A stretch of DNA of 64,000 nt, taken from assembly GCA_001931535.1 (NCBI GenBank), contig CP016211.1:11950377-12014376 (forward strand), read 5' to 3'. Each line of letters starts with the position of its first letter. Within the stretch, counting starts at the first letter, position 1. Positions 28,551 to 40,000 of this stretch are shown in pieces. A program made the position numbers and the translations under genes. The notes below the pieces were generated by a model, which did no database searches, was not told where the DNA came from, and was given only the letters and a program-made list of their open reading frames with translations. Origin of the DNA: Minicystis rosea (GTDB lineage: Bacteria; Myxococcota_A; Polyangia; Polyangiales; Polyangiaceae).

Positions 28551-29624
28551 TCACTTCACGCCGCTCCGGGCATAGCTGACCGACGTCTTCGCGGGCACGG
28601 CGTTCTTGAGGTTGCAGGTCGAGGCGGCGCCGAGATCGTAATGGCTCCACGATTTGCACGCGGAGTCCTGCGCGCACGCGAGCGCGCAGCGCCGAAAGTC
28701 GTCGGTGAGGATCGCGGCGTACGTGCTCCCGGGCCGATCGGACCCAGCGTCGATCGTCATCCCGCCCGTGTAGCTCATCTTCTGGAGCAGCCAGCTCAGG
28801 TGGTGCTCGATGCTCGTGTACTTCGCGTGCGCGCCCCACTCCACGATGATCCCATACAAATCACCGTGGACCCGCATGCGGCCCGTCGTCGCGTTGTAGG
28901 TGAAGAAGGGCCCGCCCGAGTCGCCGTGGTTGACGTTGGGATCGTCGACGAGGAAATGGCCATCCTCGTTGTCGGACGAATACGTGTGGCTCACGAAATA
29001 GCGCAGATCCTCGTCCGGATTGGGCTGCCCATCGATGCAGGACCACGCGGGGTTGCAGCTGTCGTGGTTGCCGCGGCCCACGATGTAACCATTGACGTCG
29101 TTACCCGGATACGAGAGCGGCAGCTCCGCCGCCACCGAGGTGCTGGGAATGGCCGTATCGAGCGTGAGCAGCGCGATGTCCGCGAAATCACCGCTGGCAT
29201 CGTCGAGATGGTCGTCGTCCGGATCCACGCCGGGGCGGAGGTCGACCATGTTCACGGTGCGCGTCGTGCCGGTGGGAAGATTGCCCGTGTAGAACTTCAC
29301 CGTCCCGCCCACCTTCGGCTTGCAGTGCGCGGCCGTGACCACGTGTCGTGATCCCACGATGACACCGGTGCAGTTGTTGTAAACCCACTTGCCCGTCCAC
29401 GGATCGAGGTGGTCTTTGAACCACACACCCACCGTCGATTTGGCGAGGAGGCTGCCGCTGGTCACGGACGTTCCATCCACGATGGGCGCGCTGGCATTCG
29501 CGACATCCTCGGGCTCGGCGCCGCTCTCGCCGGCCCCCACGGCGCAGCCGGCGACGAGCAGAGAGGCCGTCACGGGGACGACGTGAGCGAGCTTGACGAA
29601 GGTGCGATGAAGGGTAGCAAACAT
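28551..29624 (-). CDS. Secreted trypsin-like serine protease with C-terminal PAN-like domain
   Basis: A 357-residue protein; the start at 29624 gives a signal peptide with lipobox VAGC. An IVDGT segment at about residue 50 is like the new N-terminus of S1 proteases after activation. The triad is visible: His in VTAAHC, Asp in DFADIALLTLD and Ser in NHGDSGGPFF. The C-terminal 60 residues (RRCALACAQDSACKSWSHYD...CNLKNAVP) fit a PAN/apple-like module, used for binding carbohydrate or protein. It should act outside the cell or at its surface, perhaps in predation or nutrition. Conservation of the whole triad argues for an active enzyme. Confidence 0.9.
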   Translation of the reverse strand: MFATLHRTFVKLAHVVPVTASLLVAGCAVGAGESGAEPEDVANASAPIVDGTSVTSGSLLAKSTVGVWFKDHLDPWTGKWVYNNCTGVIVGSRHVVTAAHCKPKVGGTVKFYTGNLPTGTTRTVNMVDLRPGVDPDDDHLDDASGDFADIALLTLDTAIPSTSVAAELPLSYPGNDVNGYIVGRGNHDSCNPAWSCIDGQPNPDEDLRYFVSHTYSSDNEDGHFLVDDPNVNHGDSGGPFFTYNATTGRMRVHGDLYGIIVEWGAHAKYTSIEHHLSWLLQKMSYTGGMTIDAGSDRPGSTYAAILTDDFRRCALACAQDSACKSWSHYDLGAASTCNLKNAVPAKTSVSYARSGVK

Positions 29625-29899
29625 GATATCGATGCTCCTGTGTCGAGACGGAGAAGGGTTGTGTTCGACGATGGCTGCCCGGACGCATGACAGGCCCGGT
29701 CCGACGGCCCCGATGACGACACCACCGCTGCCGCGCTCACGGCGAGGCGCGCTCGGCGTCGGCGGCGGAGAACCTAGCCTCGGGGGCGCGTCGTTCCATG
29801 AACGGTTCGTGAGCAGATCGTGAGCGCTCGCGGAGGCCGCCGCGCCGTCCGCGCTCATGGTCGGCGCGACGGCTCACGCGGACGCGGAGCGCGGTCGGC

Positions 29900-30976
29900 T
29901 CAACGGGTGCCGCGCGGTCGCGAGCGCGCGCCGAGCTGTTTCCACACGTCGGCTTCCGCGGCGGGGTGTGCCTCGGCACGAGGGACCGCGGCCAAGGAAG
30001 GCTCGGGACGCATTCGTTCCACGCGCGCCACGAGGGCTGCGCGTGCCGCGAGATCCGCTGCGGCGAGGTGCTGTGTCCATGTGCTGACCTCCGCGGTCGC
30101 GCCGGGGAGCGCCTGCTCCAAGGCCACGCACATCTCGCGTGCGGTCGCGAAGCGCGCCTCGGGGATGGTCGCGGTCGCGCGCCGCACCACGGCGTCGAGG
30201 GCGGGAGGCAGCCCCGGCACGAAGCGGCTCGGCGGCGCGATCTCGTCGGCGAGCTTGTGCCCGACCAGCTCGATCTCCGTCGCGCCCGTGAAGGGCCTTT
30301 GTCCGGTGAGCGCTTCCCAAAGCACGATGGCCGTCGAATAGATGTCGCTCGCTGGGCTCGTGAGGTTGGCGGCGAGCTGCTCGGGCGCCATGTATTGAAT
30401 CTTCCCTTTGAGCGCTCCATCGGTCGACGCCTGCACGCGCCCCGCCGCCCGCGCGACCCCGAAATCGAGCACGCGCGCCACGCCGTCCGCGCCCACGAGG
30501 ATGTTTTGCGGGGAGACGTCGCGGTGCACGAGGCCGAGCGGATTCCCCTCTTCCCCGGTGGCCCGATGGGCCGCATGGAGGCCCTCGAGCGCGTCGCAAA
30601 CGATGCTCGTGGCCACGCGCGGCGGCAGCGTCTGCCCTTGCTCCCGCGCCTTGCGCAAGAGCTCGGCCAGGGTGACGCCATGTACGTAATCCATCACCAA
30701 GAAGACCTCTTCATCTTCGATGACGAGATCGAAGACGGGCACCACGTTGGGGTGCCGCACCCGCGCGGCGATACGGGCCTCGTCGAGGAACATCTCGACG
30801 AAGCGACGCACGCCGGCGTGCTCCGGCAAGAGGCGTTTGATGGCCACCGTGACCGCGAATCCGGCCGCGCCATGCATGCGTCCGAGGTGCACCGTGGCCA
30901 TGCCGCCGGCGGCGATCGGCTCGTGCATGACATAGCGGCCGATGGATCTCGGGACGTACGGCGGATCGGCGCTCAT
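29900..30976 (-). CDS. Ser/Thr protein kinase with HRDVSPQN catalytic loop
   Basis: A 358-residue kinase. The glycine loop reads IAAGGMATV (21-29, first glycine replaced by Ala), K47 is present, and the catalytic loop is HRDVSPQN at 151-158, with Ser in place of the usual Lys two residues after Asp. DFG is at 171-173 and YMAPEQ follows. This HRDVSPxN type is a recurrent branch in myxobacteria and is not by itself a sign of inactivity. No membrane span is present. Its ATG overlaps the TGA of the winged-helix/AAA regulator gene (ATGA), so the two are translationally coupled and likely act on one signalling path. Confidence 0.9.
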   Translation of the reverse strand: MSADPPYVPRSIGRYVMHEPIAAGGMATVHLGRMHGAAGFAVTVAIKRLLPEHAGVRRFVEMFLDEARIAARVRHPNVVPVFDLVIEDEEVFLVMDYVHGVTLAELLRKAREQGQTLPPRVATSIVCDALEGLHAAHRATGEEGNPLGLVHRDVSPQNILVGADGVARVLDFGVARAAGRVQASTDGALKGKIQYMAPEQLAANLTSPASDIYSTAIVLWEALTGQRPFTGATEIELVGHKLADEIAPPSRFVPGLPPALDAVVRRATATIPEARFATAREMCVALEQALPGATAEVSTWTQHLAAADLAARAALVARVERMRPEPSLAAVPRAEAHPAAEADVWKQLGARSRPRGTR

Positions 30977-33900
30977 GGGGCTCCATCCAGGAGCGTCCCT
31001 GTGACGACCAACCCGAGCTGCGCTGCTGCGCTCTTCGCTTCCTTCGCCAGGCTGCGGGCCCGGGCCTCGTCGCCTTGGGCGCCGCGCCGTGCATACATCT
31101 CGGCGAGCGCCAGCTTGGCCTTCACCTCGAAGGGCGCAGTGCCCAGCGCGCGGCTCGTCGACAAGGCCTCTTCGAGATGCCTTTCGGCATCTTCGTATCG
31201 AGCGAGCGCCGTCGCCGCGACTCCGAGCCAATGAGACACCGGACCGAGGCAGGTGACTCCATATCCGGCCAAGACGAGGCGCCCTGCGTAAGGCAGGAGG
31301 GCGTCATACAGCAGCGCGGTGCGGTCCCGATCGTCGAGCGCGGCCGCGATCTCCGCGAGACAGGCCACCGTCCCGAGCCACTCCAGATCGACGCGAATGC
31401 GCGTGAGACGATCGGCGGTGAGCGCTTCGAGCTCGCGTGCGGCGAAGGCGCGATCGCCGCGCGCGAGCGACACCAGGGCGAGCAAGCTGCGGCGCAAAGC
31501 TCGCTCGGGGGCGCGGGCCACGCCGGCCGCGAGATCGGGGGCGATCTCTTCCAAACGACCTTCGGCGCGGCGGAGCTGGAACAACGAGATCAAGAGCCCT
31601 CCGCCTTCGGGGCCTGCGGAGAAGCCTCGACCAGCGCCGCCGGTGGCCAAGGCCTCGTCGATCAGGGCGCGGGCGCGATCCAATGGAGCGCTCATCAAGG
31701 CGCGGCCAGCGCGACAAAGGAGCGCGGACCATTGATGGGCGGGCTGTCCGAGCTCGGCGGCGATGCGCCCGTACGTTGCGATGTCGGTGTCGACCTCGTG
31801 CAGGCGGCCGAGCTCCAAACGATCGACGATGCGACAAGCCAGCGCGCGCAGCTCGCCTTCGCGATCGTCGAGCCCCGCGGCGATGGAGACGAGCTCGCCG
31901 GAGAGGTCGCCGCGCTCTTCGGTGGTGTCGGGCGCGAGCAGCACGAAATGCAAACAACGCAGCGCGAAGGCGAGGGCGGGGAGATCGCCTGAGCGCCGTG
32001 CCGCCGCCACCGCCTCACGGGCCAGCGACTCGCGTGCTTCGCGGCCGGCCGCGAAATACTGAGCCACCGCCAGACGGCCCGTGAGCAGGGCGCGCCGCGC
32101 GTCGCTGCCGCCGGTAATGGCGGACAGGCCCTCTTGCAAGAAAGCAATTCGCCGCTTGTCGGCCGTCGAGCGCTCGTCCTCCAAGGCATATCCGAGCGCG
32201 GCCTCCGCGAGCTTGTCGCCCGCGCCGAGCGAGCGGGCGATGCGGCCGGACTGCTCGAAGATCTGTTTGGAGCGCGAGAGATCGCCCGCGCGAAAACGAG
32301 CGTTCCCCAACGCGAGCAGGACCTCGACGCGGCGCATGGGATCGGGTGGCCCGAGATCGATGGCTTCCAGCGCGCGCTCGTAAAGGCGGGCGGCGTCTTC
32401 GTGGGCACCTTTGGCGGCGGCCTCTTCGGCGGCGCGCACCGCGAAAGTGGCGGCCTCCGCAGCATGACCGGCCGGCGCGGCCTGGAGGAGATGATAGGCA
32501 ATCCCCGCGAGGCTCGTGGGCGCGCCGCTTTGCTCCTGCGCGGCGAGCGCGCGACCGATGCGACCATGAAGCTTCACCCGTTGTGGCAAGGCGATGGATG
32601 CATGGAGCGCCTCGCGGACCAGCGTGTGCGCGAAACGATGGCGTCCTGCACGTCGCTCGTCGGCGTGGACGATGCCGCCTGCCATCGCTTCTCCCAAGAG
32701 CTCGATGATCTCGGCGGTGGGCTGCTCGGTGGCGGCGGCGAGCGGCGCGAGATCGAAGGAAACGCCGCACACCGCGGCGGCCGCGAGCATCTCTCGGCAA
32801 GCGGGGGAGAGGATCTCGAGGTGCGCGCGGATGGCTTCACCCGCCGAGGATCGCAGCACCAGCGCGGGCAATGCGGTCTCCTCGGGCGCGCCGCCGCGCG
32901 CGGCGATCACGTGCACGATCTGGGTGATGAAGAAGGGATTGCCGCCCGTCTGCGCGTGCACCGCGTGCACGAGCGCAGGCGCGGGCGCGGCGCCGAGGCC
33001 AGTCGCGAGCACCTCGCCCACGCTGGTCTCGTCGAGCCCCTCGAGCACCATCGATCGACAAGCACCCTCGCGGGAGAGCTTGCCGAGCAGATCGGCGAGC
33101 GGCCCCCGCGCGCCCGTGACCAGGCTCCGATGCGCACCCACCACCAGAATGCGAGCATCGCGGATCAAACCCACCAAGAGCTTGAGCAGAAGGAGCGAGG
33201 GCTCGTCGGCGCGCTGGAGATCGTCGATGACGATGGTCATCGCTTCGGCTTCCGCTGCGCGGCGGAGGAAGCTTGCGATGGCGTCGAAGAGTTGGAATCG
33301 CGCGCGCACCGGATCCGGCGACGGCGCGATTCCCGTCGTGCCGCGCTCGGGTGCGAGATCGGGAATCGCCTCGGCATGATGGTGGCCGAGCGCCGCCACG
33401 CCCTCGGCATCGAAGGTCGCCGCGAGCCGGAGGATTTGCACCCATGGCCAGAGCACCGGCGCGCCCTCGTCACCGAGGTAGCAGCGCGCGAAGAGCACCC
33501 GCGCGCCTTTCTGCTTGGCGATGGCCGCGATCTCGTCGAGCACCCGCGTCTTGCCGATCCCCGGCTCGCCCGAGATCAGCACCATGCCCCCGTGGCCGGC
33601 CCGTGCATCGTGCAAACCACGCTCGAGGACGTTCATGATCGCGCCGCGTCCGGCGAGCGTCGCGCGCTGCGGCGCGGGAGATTCCGCGGATGGCGTGGTG
33701 CTCGCGGGGCGCGCGTCGTCGCGCGTGACCGGAATCGCGAAGCGGTAGCCGCGACCGCGCACCGTGATGATGAAGGAAGGATTGTCGGCGTCGTCCCCGA
33801 GGGCGCGCCGCGCGTGCTTCACCGCCTGAGCGAGTGAGGCTTCGCTCACGGCTACTCCGCCCCACACGCGCTCGAAGAGCTCTTCTTTGGTGATCAGGCG

Positions 33901-34026
33901 ATCCGCGTGCGAAACCAGGTACGCGATCAAATCGAACACCCGCCGCTGCAATGCCACGGCCTCGGCGCCGCGGCGCAGCGCGAAGGACTCGGTGTCGAGG
34001 GTAAGCTCGCCGAAGCGGTAAATCAT
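30973..34026 (-). CDS. OmpR-type winged-helix / AAA ATPase / TPR-like transcription regulator
   Basis: A 1017-residue regulator. Residues 1-100 form an OmpR/PhoB-type winged helix (FGELTLDTESFALRRG, then ITKEELFERVWGG and TVRGRGYRF). An AAA_16-type ATPase follows with Walker A GEPGIGKT at 153-160 and a Walker B-like MTIVIDDLQRAD near 255. The C-terminal half is Ala/Leu-rich helical sequence with TPR-like spacing (for example YERALEAIDLGPP, ALGNARFRAGDLSRSKQIFEQ). The architecture is that of large ATP-dependent activators of the AfsR/LuxR-like group with a wHTH at the N-terminus. The start at 34026 precedes the wHTH directly. It is coupled to a kinase at its 3' end, which may phosphorylate it. 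Confidence 0.88.
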   Translation of the reverse strand: MIYRFGELTLDTESFALRRGAEAVALQRRVFDLIAYLVSHADRLITKEELFERVWGGVAVSEASLAQAVKHARRALGDDADNPSFIITVRGRGYRFAIPVTRDDARPASTTPSAESPAPQRATLAGRGAIMNVLERGLHDARAGHGGMVLISGEPGIGKTRVLDEIAAIAKQKGARVLFARCYLGDEGAPVLWPWVQILRLAATFDAEGVAALGHHHAEAIPDLAPERGTTGIAPSPDPVRARFQLFDAIASFLRRAAEAEAMTIVIDDLQRADEPSLLLLKLLVGLIRDARILVVGAHRSLVTGARGPLADLLGKLSREGACRSMVLEGLDETSVGEVLATGLGAAPAPALVHAVHAQTGGNPFFITQIVHVIAARGGAPEETALPALVLRSSAGEAIRAHLEILSPACREMLAAAAVCGVSFDLAPLAAATEQPTAEIIELLGEAMAGGIVHADERRAGRHRFAHTLVREALHASIALPQRVKLHGRIGRALAAQEQSGAPTSLAGIAYHLLQAAPAGHAAEAATFAVRAAEEAAAKGAHEDAARLYERALEAIDLGPPDPMRRVEVLLALGNARFRAGDLSRSKQIFEQSGRIARSLGAGDKLAEAALGYALEDERSTADKRRIAFLQEGLSAITGGSDARRALLTGRLAVAQYFAAGREARESLAREAVAAARRSGDLPALAFALRCLHFVLLAPDTTEERGDLSGELVSIAAGLDDREGELRALACRIVDRLELGRLHEVDTDIATYGRIAAELGQPAHQWSALLCRAGRALMSAPLDRARALIDEALATGGAGRGFSAGPEGGGLLISLFQLRRAEGRLEEIAPDLAAGVARAPERALRRSLLALVSLARGDRAFAARELEALTADRLTRIRVDLEWLGTVACLAEIAAALDDRDRTALLYDALLPYAGRLVLAGYGVTCLGPVSHWLGVAATALARYEDAERHLEEALSTSRALGTAPFEVKAKLALAEMYARRGAQGDEARARSLAKEAKSAAAQLGLVVTGTLLDGAP

Positions 34027-34146
34027 GTGGATCGCGTGGCCAGCCCGAGCTCGCGCACGCTGCCTGATGGTAAGCGATGACGGCCTCGTTCGCGAGGGCA
34101 ACCAGACCCTTGCCACGCGGACGAAGGCGCGTGAGATCGAGAGGTC

Positions 34147-35487
34147 ATGAAGCCGTTGACCGGCGGCGCGCCGCACCCCCTCCGCGCTGGGAGCCACATC
34201 CTCGAAGAGGAGCTCGCGCGTGGTGGCTTCGGTGTCGTGTATCGCGCGCGTCACGCGCACACGGCGGCGCCCGCCGCGGTGAAGGTGCTGCACGCGTCCG
34301 ACCGAATCGCCGTGGCCCGCTTCGCGCGGGAGATCGAGATCGTCCTCGCGCTCGCGCATCCCCACGTCTGTGCCATCATCGAGCACGGTCTCCTCGACGA
34401 CGGCCGGCCTCATTACGCGATGGAGCTGCTCTCCGGAGCGACGCTCGCCGAGCACCTCGCGGCGCGCGGCCGGCTGCCGGTCGAGGAAGCGATTGCCATT
34501 CTCACGCCCATCGCGTCCGCGCTCGATGCCGCGCACGAGCGAGGAATCGTGCATCGCGATCTCAAACCCTCGAATGTCTTCCTCGCCGACGAGCGCGCGA
34601 TGGGCCGCGTCGTCCTGCTCGATTTCGGCGTGGCCAAGCTGCGGGACGCGAGCACGGCGCTCACCGGATCGCGCGACACCGTGGGCACGATCCTCTACAT
34701 GGCGCCCGAGCAGCTCGCGGGCCGGCGCGTCGATGCGCGCGCGGACGTCTACGCGCTCGGCGCCCTCGCCTATGCGCTCCTCACCGGCCGTCCACCCTTC
34801 GGCGGCAGCGCCGGCCCCGTGCTCCGCCAGATTCATGGAAGCGCGCGCCCCACCGCGCCGAGTACCGCCGCGCCCCTCGATCCCAACCTCGATGGGCCCA
34901 TCCTGCGTGCGCTCGATCGCGATCCCCAAGCGCGCTTCGCCTCCGCCGGCGCCTTCGTCTCCGCGCTCCGCGAAGCCGCCGCGGGCCTCGCGGAGCCCGT
35001 CTTGCCGGAAGGCTCGATCGCGCGCGCGGCCATCGCCGTCTATGCAGAGGTGCGCGCGAATCACGCCGGCGGCGAGCTCGACGAGCCCACGCTCGCCGCG
35101 CTGGAGTCGGCGCTCCCCATCGTGTCGTCGGCCTTGTCGGACGAGGGCCTCGACGTGGTGCTGGAGAGCGCGTCGAGGCTGCTCCTCCTTGGTTTGAGCT
35201 CAAACGATTCTGCTTCGGTCCGCCGCATCCTCGACGCGGCGGTCCGCGCACATCATCGCTTCGTGACGGAGAGCTCGGGCGCGGTGACGCTGGGCATCGT
35301 GGTGCATGCGGGCGTGATTCCGGTGAGCCCGGAGGGGACGCTCCTCGACGGCGGTTTGCTCCATCTCGCTTCGTGGGCACCGCCGTCGCCGTCCGGCGTC
35401 ATCGTCTCCGACGCGGTGCGCGCCGGGCTCGGCATGACCTTCGATCCCGTGCCCGGCGCACCGGCGTATTCGTTCCTCGTGCGTTGA
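34147..35487 (+). CDS. Ser/Thr protein kinase with C-terminal degenerate cyclase-like domain
   Basis: A 446-residue protein. The kinase domain has ARGGFGVV (24-31), K46, HRDLKPSN (136-143), DFG (159-161) and YMAPEQ. After about residue 290 comes a non-kinase region whose end (GAVTLGIVVHAGVIPVS, then LLHLASWAPPSPSGVIVSDAVR) has the pattern of a class III adenylyl/guanylyl cyclase homology domain. The metal-binding aspartates and purine-binding residues are not evident, so it is probably a non-catalytic nucleotide or dimerisation module. It is divergent from the winged-helix/AAA regulator (120 bases between the starts). The cyclase likeness is by eye and moderate. Confidence 0.85.
   Translation: MKPLTGGAPHPLRAGSHILEEELARGGFGVVYRARHAHTAAPAAVKVLHASDRIAVARFAREIEIVLALAHPHVCAIIEHGLLDDGRPHYAMELLSGATLAEHLAARGRLPVEEAIAILTPIASALDAAHERGIVHRDLKPSNVFLADERAMGRVVLLDFGVAKLRDASTALTGSRDTVGTILYMAPEQLAGRRVDARADVYALGALAYALLTGRPPFGGSAGPVLRQIHGSARPTAPSTAAPLDPNLDGPILRALDRDPQARFASAGAFVSALREAAAGLAEPVLPEGSIARAAIAVYAEVRANHAGGELDEPTLAALESALPIVSSALSDEGLDVVLESASRLLLLGLSSNDSASVRRILDAAVRAHHRFVTESSGAVTLGIVVHAGVIPVSPEGTLLDGGLLHLASWAPPSPSGVIVSDAVRAGLGMTFDPVPGAPAYSFLVR
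35192..35209. repeat. GTTTGAGCTCAAACGATT motif inside kinase gene
   Basis: An 18-base element with a perfect 14-bp palindrome (GTTTGAGCTCAAAC). The same 18 bases recur inside the 28-bp palindrome at 45046-45073. Here it lies in coding sequence (codons for G-L-S-S-N-D), so a terminator role is unlikely. Confidence 0.55.
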
Positions 35488-35504
35488 AGTGCGGTGAGCG
35501 CGCT

Positions 35505-36929
<1,425 letters not shown>

Positions 36930-37007
36930 GTCCCACGCTACCACTTCCGACCGAGTGACGCGCGCGCCATGCTACGCTCGCGTGTCTTGCGGAGGTCGTC
37001 CTCAAAC

Positions 37008-40000
37008 ATGGCGAGGGCGGATCGCGATTCCATCATCGAGCCCACGACGACACGCGCCGAGACCGATCCCGGCCTCGCCGCGACCGTGGCCGTGCATGCC
37101 TTGGATACCGCACCGCCGCGCCGCGCTCTGCCGCCCTCGCTCCTCGCGCGTTACGAAGACATCGAGCTCGTCGGCGAAGGCGGCATGGGCATCGTGTACC
37201 GAGGACACGATCCTCGCCTCGGCCGCACCGTCGCGCTCAAGCTGATCAAGGGTGACGATCCCGATCTCTGGCGCCGCTTCATCCAAGAGGCGCGCGCCCA
37301 AGCCCGCGTGCAACACGAGCACGTCTGTCGCGTGTACGAGGCGGGGCAGGCCGACGGCGAGCCCTACATCGTCATGCAGCACATCGACGGTGAGCCGCTC
37401 TCGCGCGCTCGATCCTGGCTCACGCTGGAGCAAGGCGTGAAGCTGATGCGCGAGGTCGCGTCGGCCGTGCACGAGGCCCATCGGCTCGGGCTCATTCATC
37501 GCGACATCAAGCCGCAAAACATCCTCGTCGCGCGACCGGAAGACGGCGCGCCCCGACCTTACGTCATGGACTTCGGCCTGGCCCGCGAGGTCGCGGAGCG
37601 CGGTCAGACGATGACGGGCGCCGTGGTGGGGACGCCGGCCTACATGCCTCCGGAGCAAGCTTTGGGCGATGTGCGCGCCTTGGATCGTCGCTCGGACGTC
37701 TATGCGCTCGGCGCGACGCTCTACGACGTTCTCGCCGGCCGCCCGCCGTTCGTCTCGGAGCATCCATGGAAGCTCTTGATGAGCGTGGCCTACGACGACC
37801 CACCGTCGCTCGCGCAGGTGAAGCGCGGCCTGCCCGCCGATCTCGAGACCATCGTGATGAAGTGCTTGGAGCGCGATCCGCGCCGCCGCTACGACTCGGC
37901 GCGCGCGCTCGCCGAAGATCTCCAGCGCTTCCTCGACGGCGAGCCGATCCACGGCAAACGCGCCTCGATGGGCTACGTGCTTTGGAAGAAGGCCAAGAAG
38001 CACCGGCTCGTGACCGCGCTCGCGCTCACCGCCGTGGCCGCGGCGCTCTCCCTCGGCGGCGTTTGGATCAAGGGCCGTCGCGACGCGGCCACGCAAGCAC
38101 GTTTGGCGCAGGCCCTCGGCGAGGACGTGAAAGGCATGGAGCTCTTCCTCCGCAATGCCTATGGCCTGCCGCTCCACGACGTGGAGCGCGAGCGTGATCT
38201 CGTGCGCCGGCGGCTCGCCCACATCGAGGCCAACATGAAGGCCATGGGCCGCGCCGGCGAAGGCCCCGGCCATTATGCGATGGGCCGCGGGCACCTGGCG
38301 CTCGGCGATCCGATCGCGGCCCGTGCACACCTCGACCTGGCGCGCGCCGCCGGCGATTCGTCTCCCGCGCTCGATTACGCCCTCGGCCAAGCGCTCGGCG
38401 AGCTGTTCCGCCGCGCCGTCGAAGAGACGAAGCGCATCACCAACGAAGAGGAGCGCAAGAAGCGCGTCGCCGCGCTCGAAAAGGATCTGCGCGATCCCGC
38501 GCTCGCCCACCTCCGCGCCGCGACCTCCGCAGAGGTGGAGTCACCCGCCTACGTCGAAGGCCTCATCGCCCTTTACGAGGGCAGGCACGAAGAGGCCTTG
38601 TCGCGCGCCAAAGCCGCCTTCGAGGCGACGCCTTGGCTCTACGAGGCCAAGAAGCTGGAAGGCGACGCCCATTACGCCTTGGGGAGCCCCTTCCGCCACG
38701 ACGCGGCGTTCGATTGGGACAAGATGATGGCCCATTTCAAGCCCGCGGCAGACGCCTATCGCGCCGCGGCCGACGTGGCGCGCAGCGATCCGGAGGTGCA
38801 CCGGGCGGAGTGCGAGCTGTGGGAGAAGATTGGGTGGGCGGAGGCGGCGAAGGATCGCAAGGCAGGAGCGGGATTCGATGCAGCTGAAGCCGCGTGCGCA
38901 AGGGCGGTTGCGGCGAGCCACGCCAACATCAGGGCTCGGGAGCAACGGGCGCTCGTGATGTCCGCGCGGGTCAGCCAGCTCCACGAGGACGATGGCGAAG
39001 CTGCGCTCGTCGCTGCCGACGCGGCCGTGCGCGCGGCCGACGAAGCTTTGCAGATCGGGCCTGGAGAGGTGATGGCGCGCTATGCCAAGGCTCGCGCGCT
39101 CTATCAGCAGAGTCGGCTCCGCCATGCGTTTGGGCGAGAGGCTTCCATGCAGCCCGTCATCGCCGCATACAGCCATGTCCTTTCCCTGGACGCGGGCTTC
39201 ACGTGGGCGATAAGCGAGCTCGGCGACAGCTACATCATGGCTTCCGACATCGAGCGCAGCCGCGGTCGCGACGGCCGCAGTGAGCTCGAAGAGGCCGCTC
39301 GGGCCTTCGATCGTGCCTCGAGCCTCGATCCGACCTTCACCCTCCCCATGCAGAAGAAGGTGAAGGCGTACGACTATCTCGTGGAGGGCGAGATCGAGCG
39401 TGGGAAGAGCTCCGACGCGACGATGGAGGCGCTCTTCGTCGCGCTGTCCACGATGGAGAGTCGGCTCGGGCCGAAGGACTGGACAGTGAATTTCATGAAG
39501 GCGCGAGCGCATCGGCTGCGCGGTGCTCACGAGCTGTCCTTGGGGCATGATCCGAGCGCCTCACTCCACGCTTCGTTGGGCACGATTGAGGCGTTTGCCG
39601 GTGCTGCGCAGGGCGACTATTGGCTTCTCCTCGAAGTAGCCGAGTGTCATGTGCTGAAAGCCTCTCACGCCCTGCAAACGGGCCTGTCGCTCGGGGCGCA
39701 CGTCGAGGCGGCGCAGCGCGCGTTACGCGAGGCGGAGGCCGGCTCGGAGATGACGGATCGACTGCGCTGTCTGGGAGCGCGCGCCGAGCTGCTCGCCCTT
39801 CGCGATGCCATGAAGCGAAGCGAGGCGACGCCGGCCCATTTCGAAGCGCCGCTGTCGCGCCTACGACCGTTGATGTCGCGGGGAACGACGGACCCTCAGC
39901 CCTACCAACTCATGGCCGAGATCCATGCTCGTCGCGCACTCTGGTCGGTCAAGCGCGCACAGGACGCACGGGAGGACATCGCGATCGCGCGCGCACGGGC

